A stretch of DNA of 64,000 nt from an uncultured Clostridia bacterium (lineage in GTDB: Bacteria > Bacillota > Clostridia > Lachnospirales > Lachnospiraceae): positions 124,001-188,000 of the forward strand of contig CALBNS010000040.1 of the NCBI GenBank assembly GCA_937896665.1, written 5' to 3'. Position 1 is the first letter of the stretch. Every line of letters starts with the position of its first letter. The position numbers and the translations under genes are program-made. A model generated the notes under the pieces. It worked only from the letters and a program-made list of their open reading frames with translations, searched no databases and was not told where the DNA came from. Positions 53,044 through 61,860 of the stretch are shown in pieces.

Positions 53044-54264
53044 TTATTGTATCACAGGCGACTGCGAGAAATCAATCTCTATATGTTTTCCGATTGGTTC
53101 AATAACCTTTAAATATCCTTTTGCTTTTGCATTCTCATTTTGAATATGAATTTGTACATGTTTCTCCAAAATTCGTATGCCGTCATTTTCCAATGCTTCA
53201 CAGTATTTCTCAAATTCTTCACTTAAAAGTCTTTGTATTTCTTCTTTCGAATATTCCTCTTCAATAGATTCATATTCCCGAATTGTTTTCTTTCCATAAA
53301 ATACAGGAAGATAAAAATGTTCGCCGATTTTTAATTGCGTTTCCTGCGTTTCGGTTTCTTGTTCTTCAAAATTATTATATGAAATTCCCAAAGTGAGTTG
53401 ATATGAACCAAATTTAAAATATATAAGATTCCGTTTGGAATTGCTATATTTTTTTTTAGAATGTGTAAGATTCAAATCATTTTCATAATTTAATATTGTT
53501 TCAGCCAGAATATCTGCATCTGAGGACTGATAATGATAGCTTGTGACCTCACCACTGTCATTTAGCACTTCCACTGTTCCCGACACCAGAACATCCCCTT
53601 CTTTTACAGCGTCCCCCTCTTTTACAAGGGGAATCCCATTTCTGGTAATCATCTCCATGATAATTCCTTCTTTTTGTGCAATGATATCATTGGGAGCTAT
53701 TTCATTATCTGCTTTCTTTTCAAAAGTGTCTGTGTTTTCTTTGACATGAATCATTAATCTTGTACCCTCTATCGAGGCAGATACCCAAATAATATCGTCA
53801 AATTCTTTCCGGATATCTTTTACAATCTGTGCGCAATCTAAATCGTGTTTACGCATTCCATGATATACATTCTTTGTTTCTAAAAATTCTAAAATCACTT
53901 CATCAGTCCGGCTAAAATTTCCTTCAATGTGAATGTTCCATACAAAAAGAGATAAAACATAAATCATACAAACACATAAAATAGCGCCTGAAAAAAACAA
54001 TTTCCGTTTGCGATACTTAAACAGATAGAAAGGGAGTCCAATACGTCTTATGATTTGAACTTTCATTCTTGTTTTTCGTATGATTGGTTTTAACTGATGA
54101 AATCCTTTTACACTGATATACATCTCATAGCTGTTTTTTTTCGGTTCTAATCCCCAAAGATAAATATTCCTATGCCGGCACATATTCAGAAAACGTTCCG
54201 GGGAATAGCCGGTAATCCGGATTTGAAGATAACCCTGTATATACCGAATTATTGCAATTAACAC
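53044..54264 (-). CDS. yqfD: Sporulation protein YqfD (SpoIV-like)
   Basis: A 406-residue YqfD. One membrane helix (about 93-112) separates a cytoplasmic N-terminal segment (ITGYSPERFLNMC) from a large outer domain (WNIHIEGNFSRTDEVILEFLE; EGTRLMIHVKE). The start is GTG 54264 after GGGAGG, overlapping the yqfC stop. In Bacillus yqfCD is under sigma-E. Confidence 0.9.
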   Translation of the reverse strand: MLIAIIRYIQGYLQIRITGYSPERFLNMCRHRNIYLWGLEPKKNSYEMYISVKGFHQLKPIIRKTRMKVQIIRRIGLPFYLFKYRKRKLFFSGAILCVCMIYVLSLFVWNIHIEGNFSRTDEVILEFLETKNVYHGMRKHDLDCAQIVKDIRKEFDDIIWVSASIEGTRLMIHVKENTDTFEKKADNEIAPNDIIAQKEGIIMEMITRNGIPLVKEGDAVKEGDVLVSGTVEVLNDSGEVTSYHYQSSDADILAETILNYENDLNLTHSKKKYSNSKRNLIYFKFGSYQLTLGISYNNFEEQETETQETQLKIGEHFYLPVFYGKKTIREYESIEEEYSKEEIQRLLSEEFEKYCEALENDGIRILEKHVQIHIQNENAKAKGYLKVIEPIGKHIEIDFSQSPVIQ

Positions 54265-54542
54265 AAGTTACCCTCCCAATTATATTCTATGGATAAAATC
54301 TTTCCTGTAATTTTCATCTCATCATTTGTATAGTATTCAATCTGAAGATGTTTCCCGTTAATTTTTATTTGTCCGATTTTCGTCTGGACTCTTATAAGTG
54401 ATTCGGTATATTCTGTAATTCCACGATAATTTTCTATACACATCTCAATCTGACCAATTACAGTTACGATTGGAACTTTCAACACCACGTCTTTTGGCAT
54501 ATTCACTGCGTCTGCAACACGATTTTTCAGGTTTCCTTTCAT
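54258..54542 (-). CDS. yqfC: Sporulation protein YqfC
   Basis: A 94-residue YabP/YqfC-family protein. DVVLKVPIVTVIGQIEMCIENYRGITEYTESLIRVQTKIGQI is the conserved body. The start ATG 54542 gives the normal family length but has no Shine-Dalgarno; the sequence before it is a terminator-like hairpin and a predicted promoter. It overlaps yqfD by seven bases. Confidence 0.88.
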   Translation of the reverse strand: MKGNLKNRVADAVNMPKDVVLKVPIVTVIGQIEMCIENYRGITEYTESLIRVQTKIGQIKINGKHLQIEYYTNDEMKITGKILSIEYNWEGNLC

Positions 54543-54543
54543 T

Positions 54544-54584
54544 AAAAATGCCACACATAGTTTTATAGTAATATATGTGTGGCA
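54544..54584 (-). terminator. Terminator-like hairpin after the GTPase gene, touching the yqfC start
   Basis: On the minus strand TGCCACACATA (54574-54584) pairs perfectly with TATGTGTGGCA (54549-54559), followed by TTTTT (54544-54548) and two bases later the yqfC ATG. Confidence 0.8.
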
Positions 54585-54590
54585 CTTCAA
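54562..54590 (-). promoter_or_regulatory. Predicted promoter for yqfC embedded in the hairpin
   Basis: Minus-strand TTGAAG (54585-54590), 17-base spacer, TATAAA (54562-54567). The -10 lies in the hairpin loop; transcription would begin at about 54555, leaving a leader of roughly 13 bases. Confidence 0.5.
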
Positions 54591-54602
54591 AATATACCGT
54601 TC

Positions 54603-57269
54603 CTACTTCTTTTTTAGTTGTGTTTCTATCTCGTGAAATTCCCTGCGCCCCATACGGACGTCATCCATGAATTCCGCCATCTCATCTGACAAGCCCTCAA
54701 ACAAATATTGATTTGTCTTCTTTGTTTTTTCTATATGTTCTTCACGAATCTGTTGATTTACAATTTCTATTTCCTCTCGTAAATCCCTTGCGGAAATTCG
54801 CTGCGCTCCCTGACCCAGAATAATAACCTGTTCCAGAGCATCTGAAGTTGCGACTTTTACATCATACTTTTTTCCAATTTCATGTACGGTCTTCTCAATA
54901 TACTGGTCTGCCGTTTCCGCTTCTTTCGTATATACTACATATACATTATGATACTTCAAGACTTCTCCCGGATTTCCTTCTACCTTGTAACCATCAAATA
55001 CCAAAATTACAATATTCTTCCGATATCCTTGATAATTGCCAAGAATATCCATAAGTTTTCCCCTCGCTCCACCAATATTTACCTGAGACAGTTCTTTTAA
55101 ATCGTCCCATGCAAATATGATATTGTATCCATCTACCAGGAGAACTTCTGTTTTTCTTTCCTCTGATTTTTTTGGTCTGCGGCTTCCACAAGAATCCGCA
55201 GTTATAAGTTTTGATGTGTTATATGAACTCCTCTTTCTGTTCATCGGCCCATAAGTACGCTCAAAAATTTCTTTTAATTCATCTTCGTCAATAACCGACG
55301 GTGCCACGTAAGAGGAAATGTACCCTGACTTTTTTTCTTTTTGTTTCAAGAAACTTTCGGTATGCATATGTTCTTCCACTTCATTCCACGGTACAACAAA
55401 TCCTGAACCATGAGAACAGAACACAGATCCTGTAGGATTTTCCAAATCACTTTCCGAGTCATATCCCATGCTTACTATGACTTCTTCACTGTTATGGCAA
55501 GGTTCATATCCTTTTAAAGTGCAGAATAGTCGACCGCAGCCTTTTGTATAGGCAATTACTTCTCGTTGATAATCGCGCATATGAACCACCGGTGCAGTGC
55601 CCTTTAAGATTGACACATCACCGTCTGCCTCAGGTGGTGCAAATGTTCCTTGCATTTTCTGAATATCTGCCATAGCTCGTCCGACCATCTCAGTCGGAAC
55701 TTCCAATTGATATTCGTACACTGGCTCAAGCAACAAGCTTTTTGCACGCTTCAAGCCTTGACGTACAGCACGGTAAGTTGACTGTCTAAAATCACCGCCC
55801 TCCGTATGTTTCAAATGTGCACGTCCATTTACCAACGTTATCTTTATATCTGTAATCTCAGAGCCGGTAAGCACGCCCGGATGTTCTCTTTCCTGCAAAT
55901 GAGTCAGTACCAGCCTCTGCCAATTACGGTCTAAGATATCTTCGCTACAGTCTGTTTCGAATTGCAAGCCACTTCCACGTTCCAAAGGTTCCATTAAGAG
56001 ACGTACTTCTGCATAATGTCTTAAAGGTTCATAATGACCACAACCCTCTACCGTGTCTGAAATTGTCTCCTTATAGACAATATTCCCTGCTCCAAACTCT
56101 ACTTCTACCGCAAAACGTTCCTTGATCAGACTCTTTAGAATTTCCATCTGAACTTCACCCATCACCTGTGCATGGATTTCATTCAAATGCTTATTCCATA
56201 TAATATGAAGTTCCGGTTCTTCCTCTTCTAACTGTTTTAGCTTGAGAAATGTCCCATGCACATCCGCCCCCTCCGGCAATTGAATCTGATATGCCAGTAC
56301 CGGTTCCAATATCGGTGTGACCACATCTTTTTCTAAACCAATCCCTTCCCCGGCTATTGTGCTTTTTAGTCCTGCTACAGCACAAATATTTCCTGCATAG
56401 ACTTCATTCACTGTTGTAAAACCTGCACCCGAATAAATACGAAGCTGGTCTGCTTTTTCGTCTTCTTTTAACTGTGTTTTCACTTTCAGAGATCCACCTG
56501 TGACTTTCAGATGAGTTAAGCGATTTCCCTGCTTGTCTCTGGATATCTTGTAAACTCTTGCCCCAAACTCATCTGGATATTCCAGACATTCTGTATATTG
56601 CTCAAATCCTTGTAGAAATTCCTCAATCCCCTGCAATTTGAGTGCCGAGCCAAAATAACACGGGAAAATCTGCCGTTTTTGTATCATCTTCTGTATCTGT
56701 GATATGGATATCTCATTTTCTTCCAAATACTGTTCCATAATACATTCATCACAAACTGCAACATTTTCCATAAAATCATCAAAATTTTGTTCTATCGAGA
56801 AATCAACACATGTTTCATCTAGTTGTTTTTTTAATTCAGTTAAAATCGTTTCTTTATTGGTTACTTCCTGATCCATTTTATTGATAAATAGGAATACAGG
56901 TATCTCATAACGCTTTAGCAGCTTCCATAGCGTCTTTACATGTCCCTGTATACCGTCTGCACCACTAATAACTAAAATGGCATAATCCAGGACCTGTAAT
57001 GTACGTTCCATTTCAGCTGAAAAATCCACATGTCCCGGTGTATCAAGAAGCATGATTTCTTTCTTCTGCAGCTTGATTTCTGCCTGTTTTGAGAAAATCG
57101 TAATCCCACGCGAACGCTCTAACTCATATGTGTCAAGAAATGCATTCCCGTGGTCTACTCTACCTAATTTTCGTATATTTCCCCTTAAATATAAAAAACT
57201 CTCAGCAAGTGTTGTCTTTCCTGCATCCACATGGGCTAAAATTCCAACTACTAATCTATTACTTTTCAT
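54603..57269 (-). CDS. TetM/EF-G-like translational GTPase fused to a Rae1/YacP NYN ribonuclease domain
   Basis: An 888-residue protein. The GTPase half has AHVDAGKTT (12-20), RGIT (54-57), DTPGH (76-80) and NKMD (130-133), then EF-G domains II-V ending at about 660 (APPEADGD; GSVFCSHGSGFVVPW), as in chromosomal ribosomal-protection-like proteins. A charged linker (about 660-705) leads to an NYN/PIN-like domain (708-840). That domain has LVDGYNII, FDGYKVEG, TKEAETADQYIE, VATSDALEQ and GQGAQRISARDL, matching the Rae1/YacP nuclease, with its acidic residues kept. Rae1 cuts mRNA in the ribosomal A site; TetM-type GTPases bind the same site. A last helical tail (840-888) is charged. ATG 57269 follows TAGGAG. 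No mobile or tet regulatory context is present. Confidence 0.9.
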   Translation of the reverse strand: MKSNRLVVGILAHVDAGKTTLAESFLYLRGNIRKLGRVDHGNAFLDTYELERSRGITIFSKQAEIKLQKKEIMLLDTPGHVDFSAEMERTLQVLDYAILVISGADGIQGHVKTLWKLLKRYEIPVFLFINKMDQEVTNKETILTELKKQLDETCVDFSIEQNFDDFMENVAVCDECIMEQYLEENEISISQIQKMIQKRQIFPCYFGSALKLQGIEEFLQGFEQYTECLEYPDEFGARVYKISRDKQGNRLTHLKVTGGSLKVKTQLKEDEKADQLRIYSGAGFTTVNEVYAGNICAVAGLKSTIAGEGIGLEKDVVTPILEPVLAYQIQLPEGADVHGTFLKLKQLEEEEPELHIIWNKHLNEIHAQVMGEVQMEILKSLIKERFAVEVEFGAGNIVYKETISDTVEGCGHYEPLRHYAEVRLLMEPLERGSGLQFETDCSEDILDRNWQRLVLTHLQEREHPGVLTGSEITDIKITLVNGRAHLKHTEGGDFRQSTYRAVRQGLKRAKSLLLEPVYEYQLEVPTEMVGRAMADIQKMQGTFAPPEADGDVSILKGTAPVVHMRDYQREVIAYTKGCGRLFCTLKGYEPCHNSEEVIVSMGYDSESDLENPTGSVFCSHGSGFVVPWNEVEEHMHTESFLKQKEKKSGYISSYVAPSVIDEDELKEIFERTYGPMNRKRSSYNTSKLITADSCGSRRPKKSEERKTEVLLVDGYNIIFAWDDLKELSQVNIGGARGKLMDILGNYQGYRKNIVILVFDGYKVEGNPGEVLKYHNVYVVYTKEAETADQYIEKTVHEIGKKYDVKVATSDALEQVIILGQGAQRISARDLREEIEIVNQQIREEHIEKTKKTNQYLFEGLSDEMAEFMDDVRMGRREFHEIETQLKKK

Positions 57270-57279
57270 CCAATTACTC

Positions 57280-57987
57280 CTACATCCTTCCATATCGGGA
57301 TATAATACCATCTATGATTTTAGATGCTTCACTGCGTGTCAACGCATTAAAATCATAATTCATTTCTAATCCGTGATAGCAGCAAAGTACTTTGATATAC
57401 TCTGTCTGTTTTATTGTACATGGCTGTGCTTTTTTGTGCTTAAACTGCAATTGCTCCGGCAAAAACACTTTTTCATTATCAGCTTCAAATTCATGCGCCA
57501 GCATGTGATAAATCTTAGCCGTTGCCAATGCATCGTGATAAGCACGATGTGCCGCCTGATTGACAATATGATAATGCTCACACAAGGCGCCGAGACTTTT
57601 GGATTCCAAATTTTTAAGTACCTGCCTCGCAATTTTTAAGGTGTCAATTCCTTTCTTTTCAAAAGGAAATCCGTATTCAACGGCATATTTTTTTGTAAAT
57701 TTATAATCAAACAAAATATTATGGCCAAGCAACACATCATCACCACAAAATTCAATAAAATCACGAATAATAGATTTCGTATTTCTCGCATTTGCTACCA
57801 TTTCATACGTAATTCCAGTAATATTTGTAATCATAGGAGAAATTGGCTGCTCCGGCTTTAGAAACTCTATAAAACGTTCTGTCACCTTTCCATTTGTCAC
57901 TCTTAAAGCACCAATCTCTATGATATTATCTGTTTCTACATTTAGACCTGTTGTTTCCAAATCAAATGCCACATAATTTTTAATCAT
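57280..57987 (-). CDS. DnaQ-like 3'-5' exonuclease
   Basis: A 235-residue DEDDh exonuclease. FDLETTGLNVETDNIIEIGALRV is Exo I, LLGHNILFDYKF is Exo II and AHRAYHDALATAKIY holds the His and last Asp. A C-terminal extension of about 60 residues follows. It may act in DNA repair or RNA trimming and is not necessarily the Pol III epsilon subunit. It overlaps the YkgJ gene by four bases. Confidence 0.9.
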   Translation of the reverse strand: MIKNYVAFDLETTGLNVETDNIIEIGALRVTNGKVTERFIEFLKPEQPISPMITNITGITYEMVANARNTKSIIRDFIEFCGDDVLLGHNILFDYKFTKKYAVEYGFPFEKKGIDTLKIARQVLKNLESKSLGALCEHYHIVNQAAHRAYHDALATAKIYHMLAHEFEADNEKVFLPEQLQFKHKKAQPCTIKQTEYIKVLCCYHGLEMNYDFNALTRSEASKIIDGIISRYGRM

Positions 57988-58670
57988 TTTTCTCCAGTCT
58001 GTCTTATCAACGTTTTTACCACAGCCTTCGCTTTCATAAGCCGCTCTCCAAACTGCTTATAGAAATTTTCTTCATGATAGCGTTCAATAAAAAACTGCTG
58101 TAATAAAAACATATTCACTTTCTTAAATACTTCTTCATCTGCTGCTCTCATTAATTGCATTTGAACATCATCCACGAAATCATGCCAAGCCAGAATATAT
58201 TTTGTGTTTTCCTTCAAATCCGGTATGTCAATCCATTTCTTTACCTTCACTTTTGTTCTGTTTTGATTCTTACATTCGTGGATCTGTAAAAAGTATTGAA
58301 AACTTCCATCTTCATAATATCTGCCAAGTGGAAATAAACGACAGATGCCCGGACGAATGCTGTGAATACTACATCTTCCTTCATTTGTCAAAAAGGCACA
58401 AGCTTCTTTCTCTCCACTCATTTTGAGATTCGGTAGAATCATTCCATCGAATACATTTAATTCAATTTTGTCAGCTAATAACTCCTCAAACGAAATATTT
58501 AGTCCCGTTGTCAGTCGGTAAATGTCATATGGGTCTAACACAATGGACTCGCCCATTCCGTGACAGCACGCAGAACATCCCTTACAATCTCCACAGTCTG
58601 CTTTTACTAAATCATTGGGACCATATAATTTCCCATCTGAAATTTCATTGATATCTATGTTACGTTTCAT
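57984..58670 (-). CDS. YkgJ family cysteine cluster protein
   Basis: A 228-residue protein with the family's cysteine set: CGDCKGCSACCHGMGESIVLDPYDIYRL near residue 25 and CAFLTNEGRCSIHSIRPGICRLFPLGR near residue 90, likely binding a metal. Function unknown. Cotranscribed with the exonuclease downstream. Confidence 0.9.
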   Translation of the reverse strand: MKRNIDINEISDGKLYGPNDLVKADCGDCKGCSACCHGMGESIVLDPYDIYRLTTGLNISFEELLADKIELNVFDGMILPNLKMSGEKEACAFLTNEGRCSIHSIRPGICRLFPLGRYYEDGSFQYFLQIHECKNQNRTKVKVKKWIDIPDLKENTKYILAWHDFVDDVQMQLMRAADEEVFKKVNMFLLQQFFIERYHEENFYKQFGERLMKAKAVVKTLIRQTGEK

Positions 58671-58682
58671 AATCTATATTTC

Positions 58683-59462
58683 CTATTTCTTGCGTAAAAT
58701 GTCTAATGTATGTGCACTTGCACCGAGCAGTTCCGGTCTCTCACAAGTAGATAAATGATACTGAATAAATAACTCGTAAGTCTCTTCGTCCATCGCATTC
58801 AGTGTCTGTCTCATATAGTTGGCAGGACCATCAGCAGACACAATCTGTATCCGCTCCACATCAGCTGCCCGATTTACTTCTTCAATGTCTTCAAGTCTCG
58901 TATAATCATATAAATCTTCCGGTGCAGGGGTGACACGAAACGACTTGTTTACCTTTCCATTCTCAAGACTTTCTTTGATATGATTTTCTTTAAATCCATA
59001 AGTCAGAATACTGTACTCATTCATACAGTATGCAACAAGGATAATGCCGTTTTGTTTTGTCACTCTTACAGCTTCTTTCAGTGCTTTCTGCTTATCTTCC
59101 ATTGTGTACAGATGATACATTGGACCAAATACAAGTGTCATATCAAAACTGTTATCTTCGAATCTCTTCAAATTTATCGCTGTTCCCTGATATGCTTTTA
59201 CTGAACTTCCTTTCTGTTTTAAAATTCCAAGATTATACTTTACCAATTCCAAAGCAGTCACATCATAACCTTCATCTGCCAATGCAACAGAATATCTGCC
59301 GGTACCGGCTCCGACATCTAATATTTTTGCATTCTTTGGCAGTTCCCCAAGATATTTATGAATATACTTCATGGATGTGACATATTCCACATTGCCATGA
59401 CGGCGTGTCAGCCTTTTTTCTTCACAAAACTTATTATAATAGTTTTCTAATTCCTTCGACAT
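58683..59462 (-). CDS. Class I SAM-dependent methyltransferase
   Basis: A 259-residue methyltransferase. Motif I is ILDVGAGTGRYSVALADEGYDVTALEL; the post-I region and FDMTLVFGPMYHL follow. The substrate is unknown. Good ATGGAGTAATTT leader before ATG 59462; an extended -10 (TGCTAGAAT) lies at about 59494-59502 on the minus strand. Confidence 0.87.
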   Translation of the reverse strand: MSKELENYYNKFCEEKRLTRRHGNVEYVTSMKYIHKYLGELPKNAKILDVGAGTGRYSVALADEGYDVTALELVKYNLGILKQKGSSVKAYQGTAINLKRFEDNSFDMTLVFGPMYHLYTMEDKQKALKEAVRVTKQNGIILVAYCMNEYSILTYGFKENHIKESLENGKVNKSFRVTPAPEDLYDYTRLEDIEEVNRAADVERIQIVSADGPANYMRQTLNAMDEETYELFIQYHLSTCERPELLGASAHTLDILRKK

Positions 59463-59542
59463 AAATTACTCCATTTCCAAACATACTAGGCTTATTCTAG
59501 CATGAAATAGTTCATATTACCACAAGTAATAGATATTCTCAT

Positions 59543-59573
59543 AAAAAAGAAGAACTGTACTCCGTTACAGTTC
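59543..59573 (-). terminator. Terminator of mscL
   Basis: Minus-strand GAACTGTA (59566-59573) pairs with TACAGTTC (59552-59559), followed by TTCTTTTTT. Confidence 0.85.
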
Positions 59574-59602
59574 CTCTCTTATTTACATTCTATGTTTGAT
59601 TA

Positions 59603-60022
59603 CTATTCTTCTATTACAGAAGTACAGTGTGGACATCTTGTTGCATCAATTGCGATATCAGTCTTACAGTATGGACATTTCTTTGTAGTTGGAGCTTTTG
59701 GTTCTTCTTCCTTTTTCGGTGCCATCTTAGCTGTCAGCTTATTCATAGTTCTTACAATTGTGAAAATTACCAATGCCATAATCAGGAAGTTAATAACTGC
59801 CGTAATAAAATTACCATAATTTAATGTTGCTTCCCCTGACAGTTTAATTGAATATTCGCTGAAGTTCAAACCTCCAAAAACGCCTAACAGTGGATTAATA
59901 ACATCATTTACTAATGAATTGACAATCCCTGTAAAAGCACCACCTATAATAACACCGACTGCCATATCCATAACATTGCCACGGCTGATAAATTTCTTGA
60001 AGTCTTCCATAAATTTTTTCAT
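59603..60022 (-). CDS. mscL: Large-conductance mechanosensitive channel with C-terminal zinc ribbon
   Basis: A 139-residue MscL. MKKFMEDFKKFISRGNVMDMAVGVIIGGAFTGIVNSLVNDVINPLLG is the classic N-terminus and first helix; the second helix is about 70-92. Beyond the usual end it has a proline/acidic linker and CPYC...CPHC (Cys116, 119, 130, 133), a zinc-ribbon-like tail. ATG 60022 follows GAAGGAG; the frame is open further up into the ligase gene but that is not the start. Confidence 0.94.
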   Translation of the reverse strand: MKKFMEDFKKFISRGNVMDMAVGVIIGGAFTGIVNSLVNDVINPLLGVFGGLNFSEYSIKLSGEATLNYGNFITAVINFLIMALVIFTIVRTMNKLTAKMAPKKEEEPKAPTTKKCPYCKTDIAIDATRCPHCTSVIEE

Positions 60023-60059
60023 TTGCAAATCTCCTTCTGAATTAATCATTAATTTATTC

Positions 60060-61697
60060 TTAACCTTTGTTCTGTACTGCAACGAGACTTTCGCCACAAT
60101 AAATCTTACGAAGTTTTGGTTTTTCAATCTTTCCGGTTGGATTACGCGGTATGTCTGCAAAGATAACCTTCTTTGGACGTTTATATCTTGGCATCTTCAT
60201 GCAGAACTTGTCAATTTCTTCTTCTGTACATTCAAAGCCTTCCTTAATTTCGATAATCGCTGCTGCAATCTCTCCCAATCGTTTATCAGGAAGCCCGATA
60301 ACTGCAACGTCTTTTACAGCATTATGTTCACGAATAAAGTCTTCTATCTGTACAGGATAAAGATTCTCACCACCGCTGATGATAACATCCTTCTTACGGT
60401 CAACAAGATAAATAAATCCATCTTCATCTTCCTGTGCCATATCCCCTGTATATAACCAGCCTTCATCATCCATGACATCTGCAGTCGCCTCTGGATCGCG
60501 GTAATAGCAGGTCATAACACCTGGTCCATATACTGCTAATTCTCCGACCTCACCTTTTTCCACCACATTTCTTCTCTCATCTACAATCTTTGTCTTCCAG
60601 CCATATCCTGCTTTTCCGATTGTTCCAACTTTGTGAATATTCTCCACACCAAGATGCACACAGCCTGGTCCGATTGACTCACTGAGTCCATAGTTTGTGT
60701 CATACTGATGTTCAGGGAAATACTCTTTCCATCTTCTAATTAAACTTGGTGGAACCGGCTGTGCACCAATATGCATCAATCTCCATTGAATTAATTCATA
60801 ATTCTCAATTTTCAAAGTACCACGATCTAAAGCATCCAGGATATCCTGTGCCCATGGAACCAAAAGCCACACGATTGTACATTTTTCTTCTGAAACAGTA
60901 CGAAGAATAGTCTCTGGATTCGTTCCCTTTAATATGACTGCCTTTCCACCTTCCAGAAAACTTCCCATCCAGTGCATCTTAGCACCTGTATGATATAATG
61001 GTGGAATGCAAAGGAAAACATCATCTTTTGTCGTACTATGATGGTTTTGTTCCACCTTACAGGCATGCATAAGGCTTGTATGGTTATGTAAAATGGCTTT
61101 CGGAAACCCAGTCGTCCCAGATGAAAAATAAATTGCCGCATCATCCTCATCTGTCAGACGAATCATTGGTGACTGGCTTGAACAGTTCATTGTCTGTGAC
61201 AAGTAGTCCTCTGCATAGATTGGCGTATTATCACCTACGAAAATTAACAAACGATTTGTCATAATTTCATCGGCAATTTCTTCTACACGTCCGATAAATT
61301 CTGGTCCAAACACTAATATATCTGCTTCAGCAAGTTCCACACAGTATTTGATTTCATCTGCCGAATATCGGAAATTAAGTGGTACAGCCAATGCACCTGT
61401 CTTTAAAATTCCAAAATAAATTGGAAGCCACTCTAAGCAGTTCATAAGGAGAATCGCAACCTTATCTCCCTTCCTAATTCCTCTCTGTAAAAGCAGATTC
61501 GCAAAGCGGTTTGCTTTTTCATTAAACACATTCCATGTAATCTCTCTTCGATAATAAGTTGGCGAGTTTGATTCAATCAGTTCATACTCTTTCCATGTAA
61601 CCCTTCGATTTTCCTTAATCTCAGGATTCACTTCCACAAGACACACATCGTTCCCATATAATTTACAATTTCGCTCCAAAATTTCTGTAATTGGCAT
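60060..61697 (-). CDS. AMP-forming acyl-CoA ligase (class I adenylate-forming enzyme)
   Basis: A 545-residue ligase. The AMP-binding signature is YFSSGTTGFPKAI; NYGLSESIGPG, GWLYTGDMAQEDEDGFIYLVDRKKDVIISGGENLYP and NPTGKIEKPKL (catalytic Lys) follow. It probably activates a fatty, aromatic or bile-type acid; the exact substrate is open. AGAGGAACAGCTT precedes ATG 61697. The nearby mscL may be cotranscribed. Confidence 0.88.
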   Translation of the reverse strand: MPITEILERNCKLYGNDVCLVEVNPEIKENRRVTWKEYELIESNSPTYYRREITWNVFNEKANRFANLLLQRGIRKGDKVAILLMNCLEWLPIYFGILKTGALAVPLNFRYSADEIKYCVELAEADILVFGPEFIGRVEEIADEIMTNRLLIFVGDNTPIYAEDYLSQTMNCSSQSPMIRLTDEDDAAIYFSSGTTGFPKAILHNHTSLMHACKVEQNHHSTTKDDVFLCIPPLYHTGAKMHWMGSFLEGGKAVILKGTNPETILRTVSEEKCTIVWLLVPWAQDILDALDRGTLKIENYELIQWRLMHIGAQPVPPSLIRRWKEYFPEHQYDTNYGLSESIGPGCVHLGVENIHKVGTIGKAGYGWKTKIVDERRNVVEKGEVGELAVYGPGVMTCYYRDPEATADVMDDEGWLYTGDMAQEDEDGFIYLVDRKKDVIISGGENLYPVQIEDFIREHNAVKDVAVIGLPDKRLGEIAAAIIEIKEGFECTEEEIDKFCMKMPRYKRPKKVIFADIPRNPTGKIEKPKLRKIYCGESLVAVQNKG

Positions 61698-61800
61698 AAG
61701 CTGTTCCTCTTTTCTGTCTTATCGCTCTACTTTAACGCGTCAACGTACAAAATATTATAACACAATCAAATACAAAAAGAAAGATTAAATATAGAAATAT

Positions 61801-61829
61801 TTGACATACATCATACCTTTTTGTAAAAT
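61801..61829 (+). promoter_or_regulatory. Sigma-A promoter of the capA-like gene
   Basis: TTGACA (61801-61806), 17-base spacer, TAAAAT (61824-61829), about 31 bases before the start codon. Confidence 0.85.
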
Positions 61830-61860
61830 TTCAGTTATAAAATACATAGGAGAAATCAAT

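Noticed and set aside
54603..57269. Acquired tetracycline-resistance gene
   Set aside because: The GTPase resembles ribosomal-protection proteins, but there is no leader peptide, mobile element or base-composition shift. The C-terminus carries a nuclease domain foreign to Tet proteins, and the gene sits in a stable housekeeping run.
59919..60455. Plus-strand reading frame of about 178 codons
   Set aside because: It is antisense to mscL and the acyl-CoA ligase, both clearly coding on the minus strand.
61500..61610. Internal duplication in the AMP-ligase N-terminus (RRVTWKEYE and RREITWNVF)
   Set aside because: The two copies are short, and the rest of the spacer shows no repeat. It looks like a normal N-terminal feature of this ligase branch rather than a recent event.
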